64,000 nucleotides of DNA from Anaerosolibacter carboniphilus. Its GTDB lineage: Bacteria; Bacillota; Clostridia; Peptostreptococcales; Thermotaleaceae. A program made the translations under genes and the position numbers. Shown here piece by piece: positions 7,022-14,639 of this stretch (position 1 is the stretch's first letter; every line of letters begins with the position of its first letter). The notes under the pieces were generated by a model, which had not been told where the DNA came from, did not search any database, and saw only the letters and a program-made list of their open reading frames with translations. The DNA is taken from positions 1-64,000 of the forward strand of contig NZ_JACHEN010000001.1 in NCBI RefSeq assembly GCF_014205875.1, read 5' to 3'.

Positions 7022-9028
7022 ATGCCAGGACAAAAACTTTTACAGCAAAACGAAGGTTTTCTGGAAGCATGGGAAACCTATATAGCGAGAGGTATATTAA
7101 AGACAGAATTGATTCGGACTGTGATTGCTGATTCATGGATACGAAGTAGGAAGCATGGGGTAGATCCCTTATCCCAAAAGATAGAGGTAACGCTATCCCA
7201 TGAAGAACTGCAAAAAAGATATAATCAATTTATGGCTTTGGTTCAAACCACGAAGCCTTTTATGAGCAGCTTGTATAAATTGGTTGGAAATGAAGGTCTG
7301 ATCGTCAGATTGACCGATAAGGATGGTTATGTGCTGGAATGTATCGGAGACCAGGATCTTGTGAAAACCTATGGCAATCTAAGTATGTATAAGGGCTGCA
7401 ATACAAAGGAAGAGGTCATCGGCACCAACGCCATTGGCACAGCATTAGCCATTGGTGGACCTATTCAGGTTTTTGGAGCAGAGCATTATTGTAAGCAATT
7501 TCATAATTGGACCTCTTCCGCATGTCCTATTCGAAACGAAAATGGAAGAATTATTGGTATTCTCAGCATGACGGGTCCCAGTTCCAATGTGCATCCCCAT
7601 ACATTAGGAATGGTGGTGGCGACGGCAGAGGCCATTGGAAATGAAATCAAGTTGGAAAGAACCAACAAAAGGCTGGATGTGGCCAATAAACATTTTTATG
7701 CCATTATGGAATCCATCTCTGAGGGTTTGATCTGCGTCAATTCCAAGGGAATTGTCATGGACATCAATCTTTTTGCCCGTAGATTGCTAGCCATAAAGGA
7801 AGAAGAGATCATTGGAAAACATATTGGCTGTATATTGGATGAGGTTCATGAGAGCAAGATCATCGATATGATTCATAATGGTAAAAAATACGAAGAAGAA
7901 GAGATGCATTTTAAAAGTGAAAGGAGAAAGCGAATCTCCTGTATTGTAAATGTAACGCCCATTAAGGGGCAGGATAGTAATGAAGTGGAGGGGACGGTCT
8001 TTACCTTTCGGGCTGCCAAGAAGGTCCATAGTCTTGTCAATAAAATTGTGGGAGCAGAAGCCATCTATACCTTTGAGGACATATTGGGCGGCAGTAAATT
8101 AATCAAAGAAGCCGTTAAAGTTGCATCCATTGCTGCCAATACGGATACGACAATTCTTTTGCTGGGAGAAAGTGGTGTAGGGAAAGAAATGTTTGCCCAA
8201 GCCATTCACAATGAGAGTATCCGTAGGAAAAGACCTTTCGTATTTTTAAATTGTGGTGCCATTCCTCGAGATCTGGTAGCCAGCGAATTGTTTGGTTATG
8301 TAGAGGGAGCTTTTACTGGTGCAAAACGGGGAGGACACCCAGGAAAATTTGAGCTGGCGGATAAGGGAACGATTTTTCTAGATGAAATTGGAGACATGCC
8401 TCTGGATGCCCAGGTGAACCTGCTGCGGGTATTGGAAAATAAAGCGGTGGTAAGGGTGGGCGGTCATGATGTAATTCCTGCTGATGTTCGGGTAATTGCT
8501 GCCACCCATAAAGATTTATTGAAGGAAGTGGAGAAGGGAAACTTCAGAAGTGATCTATATTATCGATTGAATGTTATGCCTATTCAGATTCCAAGACTTA
8601 GGGACAGAAAAGAGGATATCAAAATATTTATTGACTATTTTATAGATAAATTCAGTAGAAGAATGGGGAAGGAAATCAAGGATGTTCACCATAGCTTTTA
8701 TAAAGCTATGATTCGATACGATTGGCCTGGCAATGTTCGGGAACTACAGAACGTGATGGAACTAGTCATGAATATGGTTGAGGACAAAGCGGATATAGGC
8801 TATGAAGATTTGCCAAGCTACATGAGGTCTGGTGAATTTATCAAAGAGCAAAGGTGGGGGATGAAAAATGATAGTTTTGACCTTGTAGAGATAGAAAAAA
8901 ATACAATCATGAAAGCCTTAGACCATGCAGGAGGAAATATGGCTCAAACGGCAAAACTCCTGGGAATTGGAAGGAGTACTCTTTACAGAAAAATTGAGAA
9001 ATATAATTTGGAGCATTTGTTGAAATAG
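7022..9028 (+). CDS. sigma-54-dependent transcriptional activator (GAF-PAS-AAA-Fis, AcoR-like)
   Basis: Enhancer-binding protein that opens sigma-54 promoters. The N-terminal sensory part is a GAF domain (about 65-210, with EVIGTNAIGTAL typical of AcoR-like activators), then a PAS domain (about 222-335). The central AAA+ domain has Walker A GESGVGKE at 382-389, the sigma-54 contact loop GAFTGA at 429-434 and Walker B IFLDE at 451-455. A Fis-type helix-turn-helix ends the protein (about 635-668). 668 aa, complete. ATG after GAGGTGGTTGA. The signal sensed is unknown. Immediately downstream lie three dyads and a sigma-54 promoter reading into the antiporter operon, which is its probable target. 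Confidence 0.94.
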   Translation: MPGQKLLQQNEGFLEAWETYIARGILKTELIRTVIADSWIRSRKHGVDPLSQKIEVTLSHEELQKRYNQFMALVQTTKPFMSSLYKLVGNEGLIVRLTDKDGYVLECIGDQDLVKTYGNLSMYKGCNTKEEVIGTNAIGTALAIGGPIQVFGAEHYCKQFHNWTSSACPIRNENGRIIGILSMTGPSSNVHPHTLGMVVATAEAIGNEIKLERTNKRLDVANKHFYAIMESISEGLICVNSKGIVMDINLFARRLLAIKEEEIIGKHIGCILDEVHESKIIDMIHNGKKYEEEEMHFKSERRKRISCIVNVTPIKGQDSNEVEGTVFTFRAAKKVHSLVNKIVGAEAIYTFEDILGGSKLIKEAVKVASIAANTDTTILLLGESGVGKEMFAQAIHNESIRRKRPFVFLNCGAIPRDLVASELFGYVEGAFTGAKRGGHPGKFELADKGTIFLDEIGDMPLDAQVNLLRVLENKAVVRVGGHDVIPADVRVIAATHKDLLKEVEKGNFRSDLYYRLNVMPIQIPRLRDRKEDIKIFIDYFIDKFSRRMGKEIKDVHHSFYKAMIRYDWPGNVRELQNVMELVMNMVEDKADIGYEDLPSYMRSGEFIKEQRWGMKNDSFDLVEIEKNTIMKALDHAGGNMAQTAKLLGIGRSTLYRKIEKYNLEHLLK

Positions 9029-9034
9029 TCTAAG

Positions 9035-9115
9035 TGTATCAAAATGGATCATGTGTATCAAAATTATACATTGTAGGACAAGTGAATTCTCTGACAATTG
9101 TATCAAAATGAAACA
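9035..9115 (+). promoter_or_regulatory. three 17-bp dyads, probable activator (UAS) sites
   Basis: Copies at 9035-9051 (TGTATCAAAATGGATCA), 9054-9070 (TGTATCAAAATTATACA) and 9099-9115 (TGTATCAAAATGAAACA) share TGTATCAAAAT and have imperfect dyad symmetry around a 5-7 bp centre. Centre spacings are 19 and 45 bp. They lie about 120-200 bases upstream of the sigma-54 promoter, typical for a Fis-type enhancer-binding protein, and next to the gene for such a protein. Confidence 0.75.
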
Positions 9116-9123
9116 TTACTTTG

Positions 9124-9151
9124 AAAAGTTGACTTTAGGTCAACTTTTTTT
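9124..9151 (+). terminator. terminator of the sigma-54 activator gene
   Basis: Stem AAGTTGAC / GTCAACTT with a 5-nt loop, followed by seven T. It lies between the activator-binding dyads and the sigma-54 promoter, so the antiporter operon is transcriptionally separated from the activator gene. Confidence 0.9.
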
Positions 9152-9231
9152 CATTTTTGCTTTAGAGAGATAAGAGGTGAAGTTCAGTTAAATCAACGGG
9201 TGAAATCGATGGGCATTAAAATTGAATAGGT

Positions 9232-9247
9232 TGGCATGAAAATTGCA
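9232..9247 (+). promoter_or_regulatory. sigma-54 (-24/-12) promoter of the antiporter operon
   Basis: TGGCAT-N5-TTGCA: GG at 9233-9234 and GC at 9245-9246 with exactly ten bases between, matching the consensus TGGCAC-N5-TTGCW. It lies 49 bases before the first antiporter gene. A degenerate near-copy (GGGCATTAAAATTGAA) sits just upstream but lacks the GC element. Confidence 0.88.
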
Positions 9248-9295
9248 ATGTATATTTATAAAAAATTATAAAGAAATTTGCATTAGGAGGAACTT

Positions 9296-9772
9296 ATGCG
9301 TCAAACGATGATTGTGTCAATACTGATTGTTGGGTTTTGGATGACATTATCTGAAAGGATTACCTTTGAATCTGTAGCCTTTGGATTGGCAGTAAATTTT
9401 ATTATATATTTGTTATGTAAAGAATTTAAAATTCCTGCAGATGACAAAAAAGTTCTGAATATTAGTAGTGTGAGTAAATACTTGGTGTATCTATGTCTTC
9501 TGATAAGAGAAATAATTACCTCTAATATTCAAGTAGCAAAAATTGTATTAAGCCCACGGATAACGATTTCGCCTACCATATTTACTTATGAAACGAAGCT
9601 AAAGTCTCAATTTCATAGGGCTGTTTTAGCAAACTCCATCACCCTCACCCCAGGTACATTAACAATGGAATTACAAAACAATGTTCTTACGATCCACTGT
9701 TTAAGAGAAGAGTACGCCGAAGGCGTCATAAATTCAAAGCTTGAAAAGATACTTTTAGAAATTGAGGAGTAG
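9296..9772 (+). CDS. mrpE: Mrp-type cation/proton antiporter subunit E
   Basis: MnhE/MrpE family, 158 aa: hydrophobic N-terminal half with two or more membrane segments and the conserved C-terminal cytoplasmic part containing SITLTPGTLTMEL. Small accessory subunit of the multisubunit Na+/H+ antiporter. ATG after AGGAGGAACTT. First gene of a nine-gene operon behind the sigma-54 promoter, and nearly adjoining mrpF. Confidence 0.93.
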   Translation: MRQTMIVSILIVGFWMTLSERITFESVAFGLAVNFIIYLLCKEFKIPADDKKVLNISSVSKYLVYLCLLIREIITSNIQVAKIVLSPRITISPTIFTYETKLKSQFHRAVLANSITLTPGTLTMELQNNVLTIHCLREEYAEGVINSKLEKILLEIEE

Positions 9773-9776
9773 GAAA

Positions 9777-10046
9777 ATGAATAATATTTTTGTAATATCC
9801 TTGATCATTCTTACTTTGACAATCATTTTATGCACGATGAGAGCAATCATTGGCCCTACAGCCGCCGATCGGTTAATTGCTGTAAATGTGATTGGAACAA
9901 AAACAATCGTATTGATTGCTTTGGTTTCTTTAATCTTGAAGGAAACCTATTTTGTTGATGTGGCACTGGTTTATGCATTGATCAGCTTTCTTACTTCTAT
10001 TGTTATTGCTGAATTTATTGAAGATGGAAGTGGGGGACACAAATGA
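9777..10046 (+). CDS. mrpF: Mrp-type cation/proton antiporter subunit F
   Basis: 89-aa MrpF/MnhF membrane subunit with three hydrophobic segments and the family motif GPTAADRLIAVNVIGTK. ATG at 9777 follows GAGGAGTAGGAAA, partly inside the end of mrpE; the open frame can be read back to 9762. Its end overlaps mrpG by four bases. Confidence 0.94.
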   Translation: MNNIFVISLIILTLTIILCTMRAIIGPTAADRLIAVNVIGTKTIVLIALVSLILKETYFVDVALVYALISFLTSIVIAEFIEDGSGGHK

Positions 10047-10357
10047 AAATTATTTTAATTGTTTTTTTTATGACAGGTGGATTATTCTTTTTTACAGTAG
10101 GGACGATAGGACTTTTGAGACTTCCTGATATATTTGGCAGGGCTCATAGCGCTGCCAAATGTGACACCCTTGGAGCTGTCATGTCGTTGATGGCAGCCAT
10201 GGTGTACAGTGGATGGACCTTTACGACACTGAAGCTTCTGCTAATTGTCCTGTTTATTTGGATTACAAATCCAACAGCCACCCATTTGATTGGAAGGGTC
10301 GCTTTTTTAAAAAATGCTAAGATCTGTAATGGAGTGAAAAATGATGAAAATATTTAG
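10043..10357 (+). CDS. mrpG: Mrp-type cation/proton antiporter subunit G
   Basis: 104-aa MrpG/MnhG membrane subunit, three hydrophobic segments, with LLRLPDIFGRAHSAAKCDTLG as the family hallmark. The ATGA overlap with mrpF indicates translational coupling. Its last codons overlap the next gene by 17 bases. Confidence 0.94.
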   Translation: MKIILIVFFMTGGLFFFTVGTIGLLRLPDIFGRAHSAAKCDTLGAVMSLMAAMVYSGWTFTTLKLLLIVLFIWITNPTATHLIGRVAFLKNAKICNGVKNDENI

Positions 10358-10583
10358 TATGATAATGATTCTATTTTTAGTGGGTTCCTCCATCGCTGTA
10401 TCTATGATAAGAAACCTTCTAGGTGCGGTAATTGTGTTTATGACATATAGTCTTGTGATGGCTATTCTTTGGCAGCAGTTAAATGCGCCAGATCTGGCAA
10501 TCACAGAAGCTGCCATTGGGGCTGGTGTGACAACGGTTCTTTTTGTACTAACGTTAAAAAGAATAAGGGGTGAGAAGAAATAG
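10341..10583 (+). CDS. MbhD-like subunit (DUF4040; free-standing MrpA C-terminal segment)
   Basis: 80-aa membrane protein with the segment LNAPDLAITEAAIGAGVTTVLFVLTL, diagnostic of the MbhD/DUF4040 domain. In canonical Mrp this domain is fused near the C-terminus of MrpA; here it is a separate gene, as in Mbh-type and some clostridial or Thermotoga complexes. Tandem ATGs at 10341 and 10344 follow GGAGTG; the second may be used. Confidence 0.88.
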   Translation: MMKIFSMIMILFLVGSSIAVSMIRNLLGAVIVFMTYSLVMAILWQQLNAPDLAITEAAIGAGVTTVLFVLTLKRIRGEKK

Positions 10584-10865
10584 ATGTTACGAATTGTGTT
10601 TTCTATTTTATTAACCACGATTATTATTGTTGGATTATTGATAGGGGTCAGTGAACTGCCTGAATTCGGGGATCCAGACAACCCTGCCCATAATTATGTA
10701 TCGAAGAGATATGTAGAAAAAGGTGTAGAGGAAGCGGGAGGTTTAAACATCGTAACGGACATTATTTTAGACTATAGAGCCTTTGACACTTTTGGCGAAG
10801 CCACAGTTTTATTTACAGGAGTCATTGCTGTGATGGTTGTGCTAAATAGGAAAGATGAAAGATAA
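10584..10865 (+). CDS. MbhE-like subunit (free-standing MrpA C-terminal domain)
   Basis: 93 aa with one N-terminal and one C-terminal hydrophobic segment around a conserved outer loop: YVEKGVEEAGGLNIVTDIIL, then DYRAFDTFGEATVLF. That motif marks the last domain of canonical MrpA and of MbhE. It starts directly after the previous stop codon, so the two pieces are co-translated. Confidence 0.88.
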   Translation: MLRIVFSILLTTIIIVGLLIGVSELPEFGDPDNPAHNYVSKRYVEKGVEEAGGLNIVTDIILDYRAFDTFGEATVLFTGVIAVMVVLNRKDER

Positions 10866-10893
10866 TCAGTTGAAATGAAAGGGAGTGAACAGG

Positions 10894-11313
10894 ATGAATC
10901 ATACCATTTTGCAAGTTGTAAGCAGGATTATGATCCCTTTTATTCAGGTCTTTGGTATATATGTAATCGTATTTGGACATTTATCTCCAGGAGGAGGCTT
11001 TGCAGGGGGGACGATCATAGGTGCTAGCCTGATTTTTTATCGTATCGTTTATGGAAAGGAACGGACCAGACAAAAATTTTCCTATGATTTTATGATGGGT
11101 CTGCTATGCTATGCATTGATACTCTATGGAATTCTAAAAGGCTACAGTTTTCTTACGGGGGGGAATCATAGCCATCTACCCCAGTTGCCCCTCGGTATTC
11201 CAGGGAATGTGTTGAGTGGAGGGTATCTGTTTCCCCTAAATGTTTTGGTGGGTGCCACAGTCACGGTGACCATATATTGTCTTTTTACATTGTTCTATGA
11301 AGGAGAACTCTAA
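10894..11313 (+). CDS. mrpB: Mrp-type cation/proton antiporter subunit B
   Basis: 139-aa MnhB/MrpB membrane protein with about four hydrophobic segments and the motif GHLSPGGGFAGG. ATG at 10894 is 8 bases after GGGAG; the frame opens at a GTG at 10885 that lies in the binding site. Followed by mrpC, whose ribosome binding site lies in the last codons of this gene. Confidence 0.92.
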   Translation: MNHTILQVVSRIMIPFIQVFGIYVIVFGHLSPGGGFAGGTIIGASLIFYRIVYGKERTRQKFSYDFMMGLLCYALILYGILKGYSFLTGGNHSHLPQLPLGIPGNVLSGGYLFPLNVLVGATVTVTIYCLFTLFYEGEL

Positions 11314-11314
11314 A

Positions 11315-11677
11315 ATGGAGAAATTACTGACGAACTACTTTGAAACGGGTGCTATCATGTTGTTTGGGGTAGGCTTTGCTACCCTCCTGCTGCACAATAA
11401 CCTGATTAAGAAAATTATTGGAATGAACATTATGGACACAGCCATATTTCTATTCTTTATTGCCAAAGGGTACATACCGGGAAGGGAAGCACCGATCATT
11501 CAAGGTGTTCATAGAGGTGTGGATGCATATATTAATCCAGTACCTTCTGCCTTGATGCTGACTGGGATCGTTGTGGCAGTCAGTACAACGGCTTTTGCAT
11601 TGGCCTTAACAGTAAAGCTTTATGAGAAGTATGGTACGGTAGAATTAGACAAAATTGTTGAAAGAAGAGGTGGTTAG
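11315..11677 (+). CDS. mrpC: Mrp-type cation/proton antiporter subunit C
   Basis: 120-aa NuoK-like MrpC subunit with three membrane helices. The conserved PVPSALMLTGIVVAVSTTAFAL segment near the C-terminus is characteristic. ATG at 11315 lies 9 bases after AGGAG; an upstream in-frame ATG at 11297 lacks a site. Confidence 0.93.
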   Translation: MEKLLTNYFETGAIMLFGVGFATLLLHNNLIKKIIGMNIMDTAIFLFFIAKGYIPGREAPIIQGVHRGVDAYINPVPSALMLTGIVVAVSTTAFALALTVKLYEKYGTVELDKIVERRGG

Positions 11678-11678
11678 T

Positions 11679-13151
11679 TTGGCGATATCAAAAAATTTCC
11701 CTTTAATGATCCTATTGATGTTAATGATTAGTTCCTTTGTGATGCCTCTCGTGAAAAAGAACGCTGTTGTAAAAGGACTCAGTATAGGAACAATGTCGAC
11801 GGCAGCAGGTCTGTCAATGATGACGATGGTTTATGTTCTGAAGAAGGGCAGTTTTTTCTACCGCATTGGGCATTGGGATGCACCCTGGGGTATTGAGTTT
11901 TATATCGGGCCTATGGAAGCGGCGGTTAGTGTACTGTTTACATGGGTTGCAGGGTTAATTCTATGGTATTCCTTATACAGTATTGAAAAGGAAATCGCTT
12001 TGGATAAGTTGCGTTTTTACTATCTTTTGGTGAATGTTTTAATTGGTGCGCTTCTAGGTATTGTTTATTCCAATGACATTTTTAACTGTTTTGTGTTTGT
12101 AGAAATCAGTACCCTGGCATCTTGCGGCATTGTGGTTATCAAAGACAAAAAAGAGAATATAAAAGCAGCATTAAAATATCTTATTCTTAGCTGTCTGGGT
12201 TCTGGACTTTTTCTCATGGGAATCGCTTTTCTGTACTCCATTACAGGAAATTTAAATATGACCTTTATCTATAAAGAAATTATGAAAGTGCAAGATGTAT
12301 ACCCAAATGTGATTTTGATTTCCGTTGTTTTGTTTACTGTAGGACTTGGTGTGAAGTCAGCCATGTTTCCCCTCCATACTTGGTTACCTGATGCCCATTC
12401 CAGTGCGCCGTCGGTTTCCAGTGCTCTATTGTCTTCTTTGGTCTTAAAAGGATTTGTGATTTTATTGATTAAGATCTTGTTTAGAGCCTTGGGATTTACA
12501 TTGGTGAAAGAACTTCCAATATTGGATATGATTTTGATATTAGGCAGCCTTGGGATGATTATGGGTTCCATTTTTGCTATTCTTCAAAAAGAAATCAAGC
12601 GGATGATTGCATACTCCAGCGTGGCCCAGATCGGTTATATCTTCTTTGGAATCGGATTGGCCAGTGAGTTAGGAGTAGCAGTAGCTGTTTATCATATTTT
12701 CGGCCATGCGGTGACAAAGGCATTGCTGTTTTTATCCGTAGGGGCAATGATAGAAATGACAGGAAAAAAGAAAATAGAAGAATTGAAGGGAATTGGAAAA
12801 GAAATGCCAATTACTCTGGGGCTCTTTGCCATAGGGGCTTTGTCTATGGTAGGGATCCCGATTTTACCAGGTTTCATCAGCAAGTGGAATTTAGCATTAG
12901 CCAGTATCGGAGCGGGTAAACCTATGATGATTGCTGTTATATTGATAAGCAGTATTCTGAATGCTCTCTATTATTTTCCAGTGGTTATCCATGGATTCTT
13001 TGGAGAAGAAAATTTGAAAGAACGAATTTACAAATCAAAACAAAAACCTGTCAAGGAAATGCTGCCAGTAATTTGCCTATCCATAGCGATGTTATTTGTA
13101 GGCTTGGCTTCAGAGCCTTTGATTCAGTTATTTAGTCAAGGATTAAAATAA
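11679..13151 (+). CDS. mrpD: Mrp-type antiporter subunit D (NuoN/NuoM-like proton channel)
   Basis: About 490-aa polytopic membrane protein of the proton-conducting antiporter family. It contains KSAMFPLHTWLPDAHSSAPS with the conserved Lys and the LHTWLP motif, and a second conserved block AYSSVAQIGYIFFGIGL. The probable start is TTG at 11679 after AGAGGTGG; the frame is open from a TTG at 11655, so the exact start is uncertain. First of three related large subunits in a row. Confidence 0.9.
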   Translation: MAISKNFPLMILLMLMISSFVMPLVKKNAVVKGLSIGTMSTAAGLSMMTMVYVLKKGSFFYRIGHWDAPWGIEFYIGPMEAAVSVLFTWVAGLILWYSLYSIEKEIALDKLRFYYLLVNVLIGALLGIVYSNDIFNCFVFVEISTLASCGIVVIKDKKENIKAALKYLILSCLGSGLFLMGIAFLYSITGNLNMTFIYKEIMKVQDVYPNVILISVVLFTVGLGVKSAMFPLHTWLPDAHSSAPSVSSALLSSLVLKGFVILLIKILFRALGFTLVKELPILDMILILGSLGMIMGSIFAILQKEIKRMIAYSSVAQIGYIFFGIGLASELGVAVAVYHIFGHAVTKALLFLSVGAMIEMTGKKKIEELKGIGKEMPITLGLFAIGALSMVGIPILPGFISKWNLALASIGAGKPMMIAVILISSILNALYYFPVVIHGFFGEENLKERIYKSKQKPVKEMLPVICLSIAMLFVGLASEPLIQLFSQGLK

Positions 13152-13164
13152 GGAGGAGAAGCTT

Positions 13165-14619
13165 TTGAACCATCTTATTCTGTTGTTTCCCGTGTTTCTG
13201 CCGTGCATATATGCTGTACTATATGGATTGGTCCGTTTTAAACAGGATAAACATAGAGAAATTTTTATAGGAACAGCGATCATAGGAAATTTTCTGCTGT
13301 TGATATTAACCCTTCAGAACGATCCATTGCCAGCCCTTCACTTGTTAAGGCTGGATCGGTTTGTAGATGTGTATTTTCACATTGATAAAATGGGGATATT
13401 GTTTTCATTGTTAGCTTCAACTTTATGGATTTTTACCATGTTTTTTTCTATGGAATATATGCATCATGAGCAAAATACAAAGCGATTTTTTTCCTTCTTT
13501 ATTTTAAATCTCGGCATTATCATAGGTATTGCATTCTCGGGAAATCTGTTTACCATGTATATTTTTTATGAATTATTGACGTTGGCTACATATCCTTTGG
13601 TTATCCACGCGGAGACTGAGGATGCATTATATAGCGGGAAAAAGTATCTGATCTATTCTTTCTTTGGCGCAACCTTAATATTGCTGGGTATGATTTTATT
13701 GTATAGTATGACCAATGATCTAAACTTTGTAGCGAACGGAATCATTGGAAAGGCAGATGCTCATAACGAGACCATGCTTATGGTTGCTTATTTTGTCATG
13801 TTTATTGGTTTCGGTGTCAAAGCGGCTCTGGTACCCTTCCATTCATGGCTGCCATCGGCCATGGTAGCCCCGACCCCAGTGAGCGCATTGCTTCACGCAG
13901 TAGCTGTCGTGAAGTCTGGTATATTCGCGATTATTCGTGTCAGTTATTTTATCTTTGGGGCAGATGTGTTGCGTGGGATGAAGGGACATTTATGGATTAA
14001 TGGAATGGTTATTCTTACCATTGCTTTGGGTTCCTTGATGGCTCTTCACCAGGACAATTTAAAAAAGCGATTGGCCTATTCCACCATCAGTCAGCTGGGC
14101 TATGTACTGCTTGGAATTGTGCTGCTGAATAAAAATGCGTTGATTGGCGGACTATTTCATTTAATAAACCATGCCGTTGTTAAAATTACTTTGTTTTTTA
14201 TTGTGGGTGCTATATATTTTACTACAGAAAAGAAATATATTCATGAAATTAAAGGAATTGGCAGAGAAATGCCAATTACAATGCTTTGCTTTAGTATTGC
14301 GTCCATTTCCCTGATCGGAATACCACCAACCAATGGATTTGCAAGCAAATGGTTCCTGGCGTTGGGTGGTATTGCAGAAAATAAGCTTTTTTTCGTCATC
14401 ATACTGTTGTTCAGTGCCTTTCTAACGGCGGGTTATCTTCTTCCTATTGTTGTAACGGCTTTCTTCCAGGGAGAAGAAAAGACTGCTGTAGAGAAGAAAG
14501 AGCCGCCTTTGAAGATTTTAGTCCCAATTGTTGTATTAACGGGAGTGACTGTCTTTTTAGGGTTATTTCCGAACCATGTCCTTCAATTTATAAAAAGTAT
14601 AGCCGGAGAGATCATTTAA
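13165..14619 (+). CDS. antiporter large subunit, MrpA N-terminal/NuoL-like
   Basis: 484-aa polytopic membrane protein. The segment PFHSWLPSAMVAPTPVSALL, followed by HAVAVVKSG, is closer to MrpA/NuoL (WLPNAMAAPTPVSA...) than to MrpD. It therefore probably replaces the antiporter half of MrpA, whose C-terminal domains are encoded separately at 10341 and 10584. TTG start at 13165 after AGGAGGAGAAGCT, which leaves 13 bases after mrpD. Assignment as the MrpA equivalent is an inference from motifs and gene content. Confidence 0.87.
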   Translation: MNHLILLFPVFLPCIYAVLYGLVRFKQDKHREIFIGTAIIGNFLLLILTLQNDPLPALHLLRLDRFVDVYFHIDKMGILFSLLASTLWIFTMFFSMEYMHHEQNTKRFFSFFILNLGIIIGIAFSGNLFTMYIFYELLTLATYPLVIHAETEDALYSGKKYLIYSFFGATLILLGMILLYSMTNDLNFVANGIIGKADAHNETMLMVAYFVMFIGFGVKAALVPFHSWLPSAMVAPTPVSALLHAVAVVKSGIFAIIRVSYFIFGADVLRGMKGHLWINGMVILTIALGSLMALHQDNLKKRLAYSTISQLGYVLLGIVLLNKNALIGGLFHLINHAVVKITLFFIVGAIYFTTEKKYIHEIKGIGREMPITMLCFSIASISLIGIPPTNGFASKWFLALGGIAENKLFFVIILLFSAFLTAGYLLPIVVTAFFQGEEKTAVEKKEPPLKILVPIVVLTGVTVFLGLFPNHVLQFIKSIAGEII

Positions 14620-14639
14620 AGAAAGGTGGATGAGTAAAA

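Noticed and set aside
10307..10681. 124-residue minus-strand frame in the antiporter operon
   Set aside because: Shadow of the MbhD/MbhE-like genes; the plus-strand genes are coupled and motif-supported.
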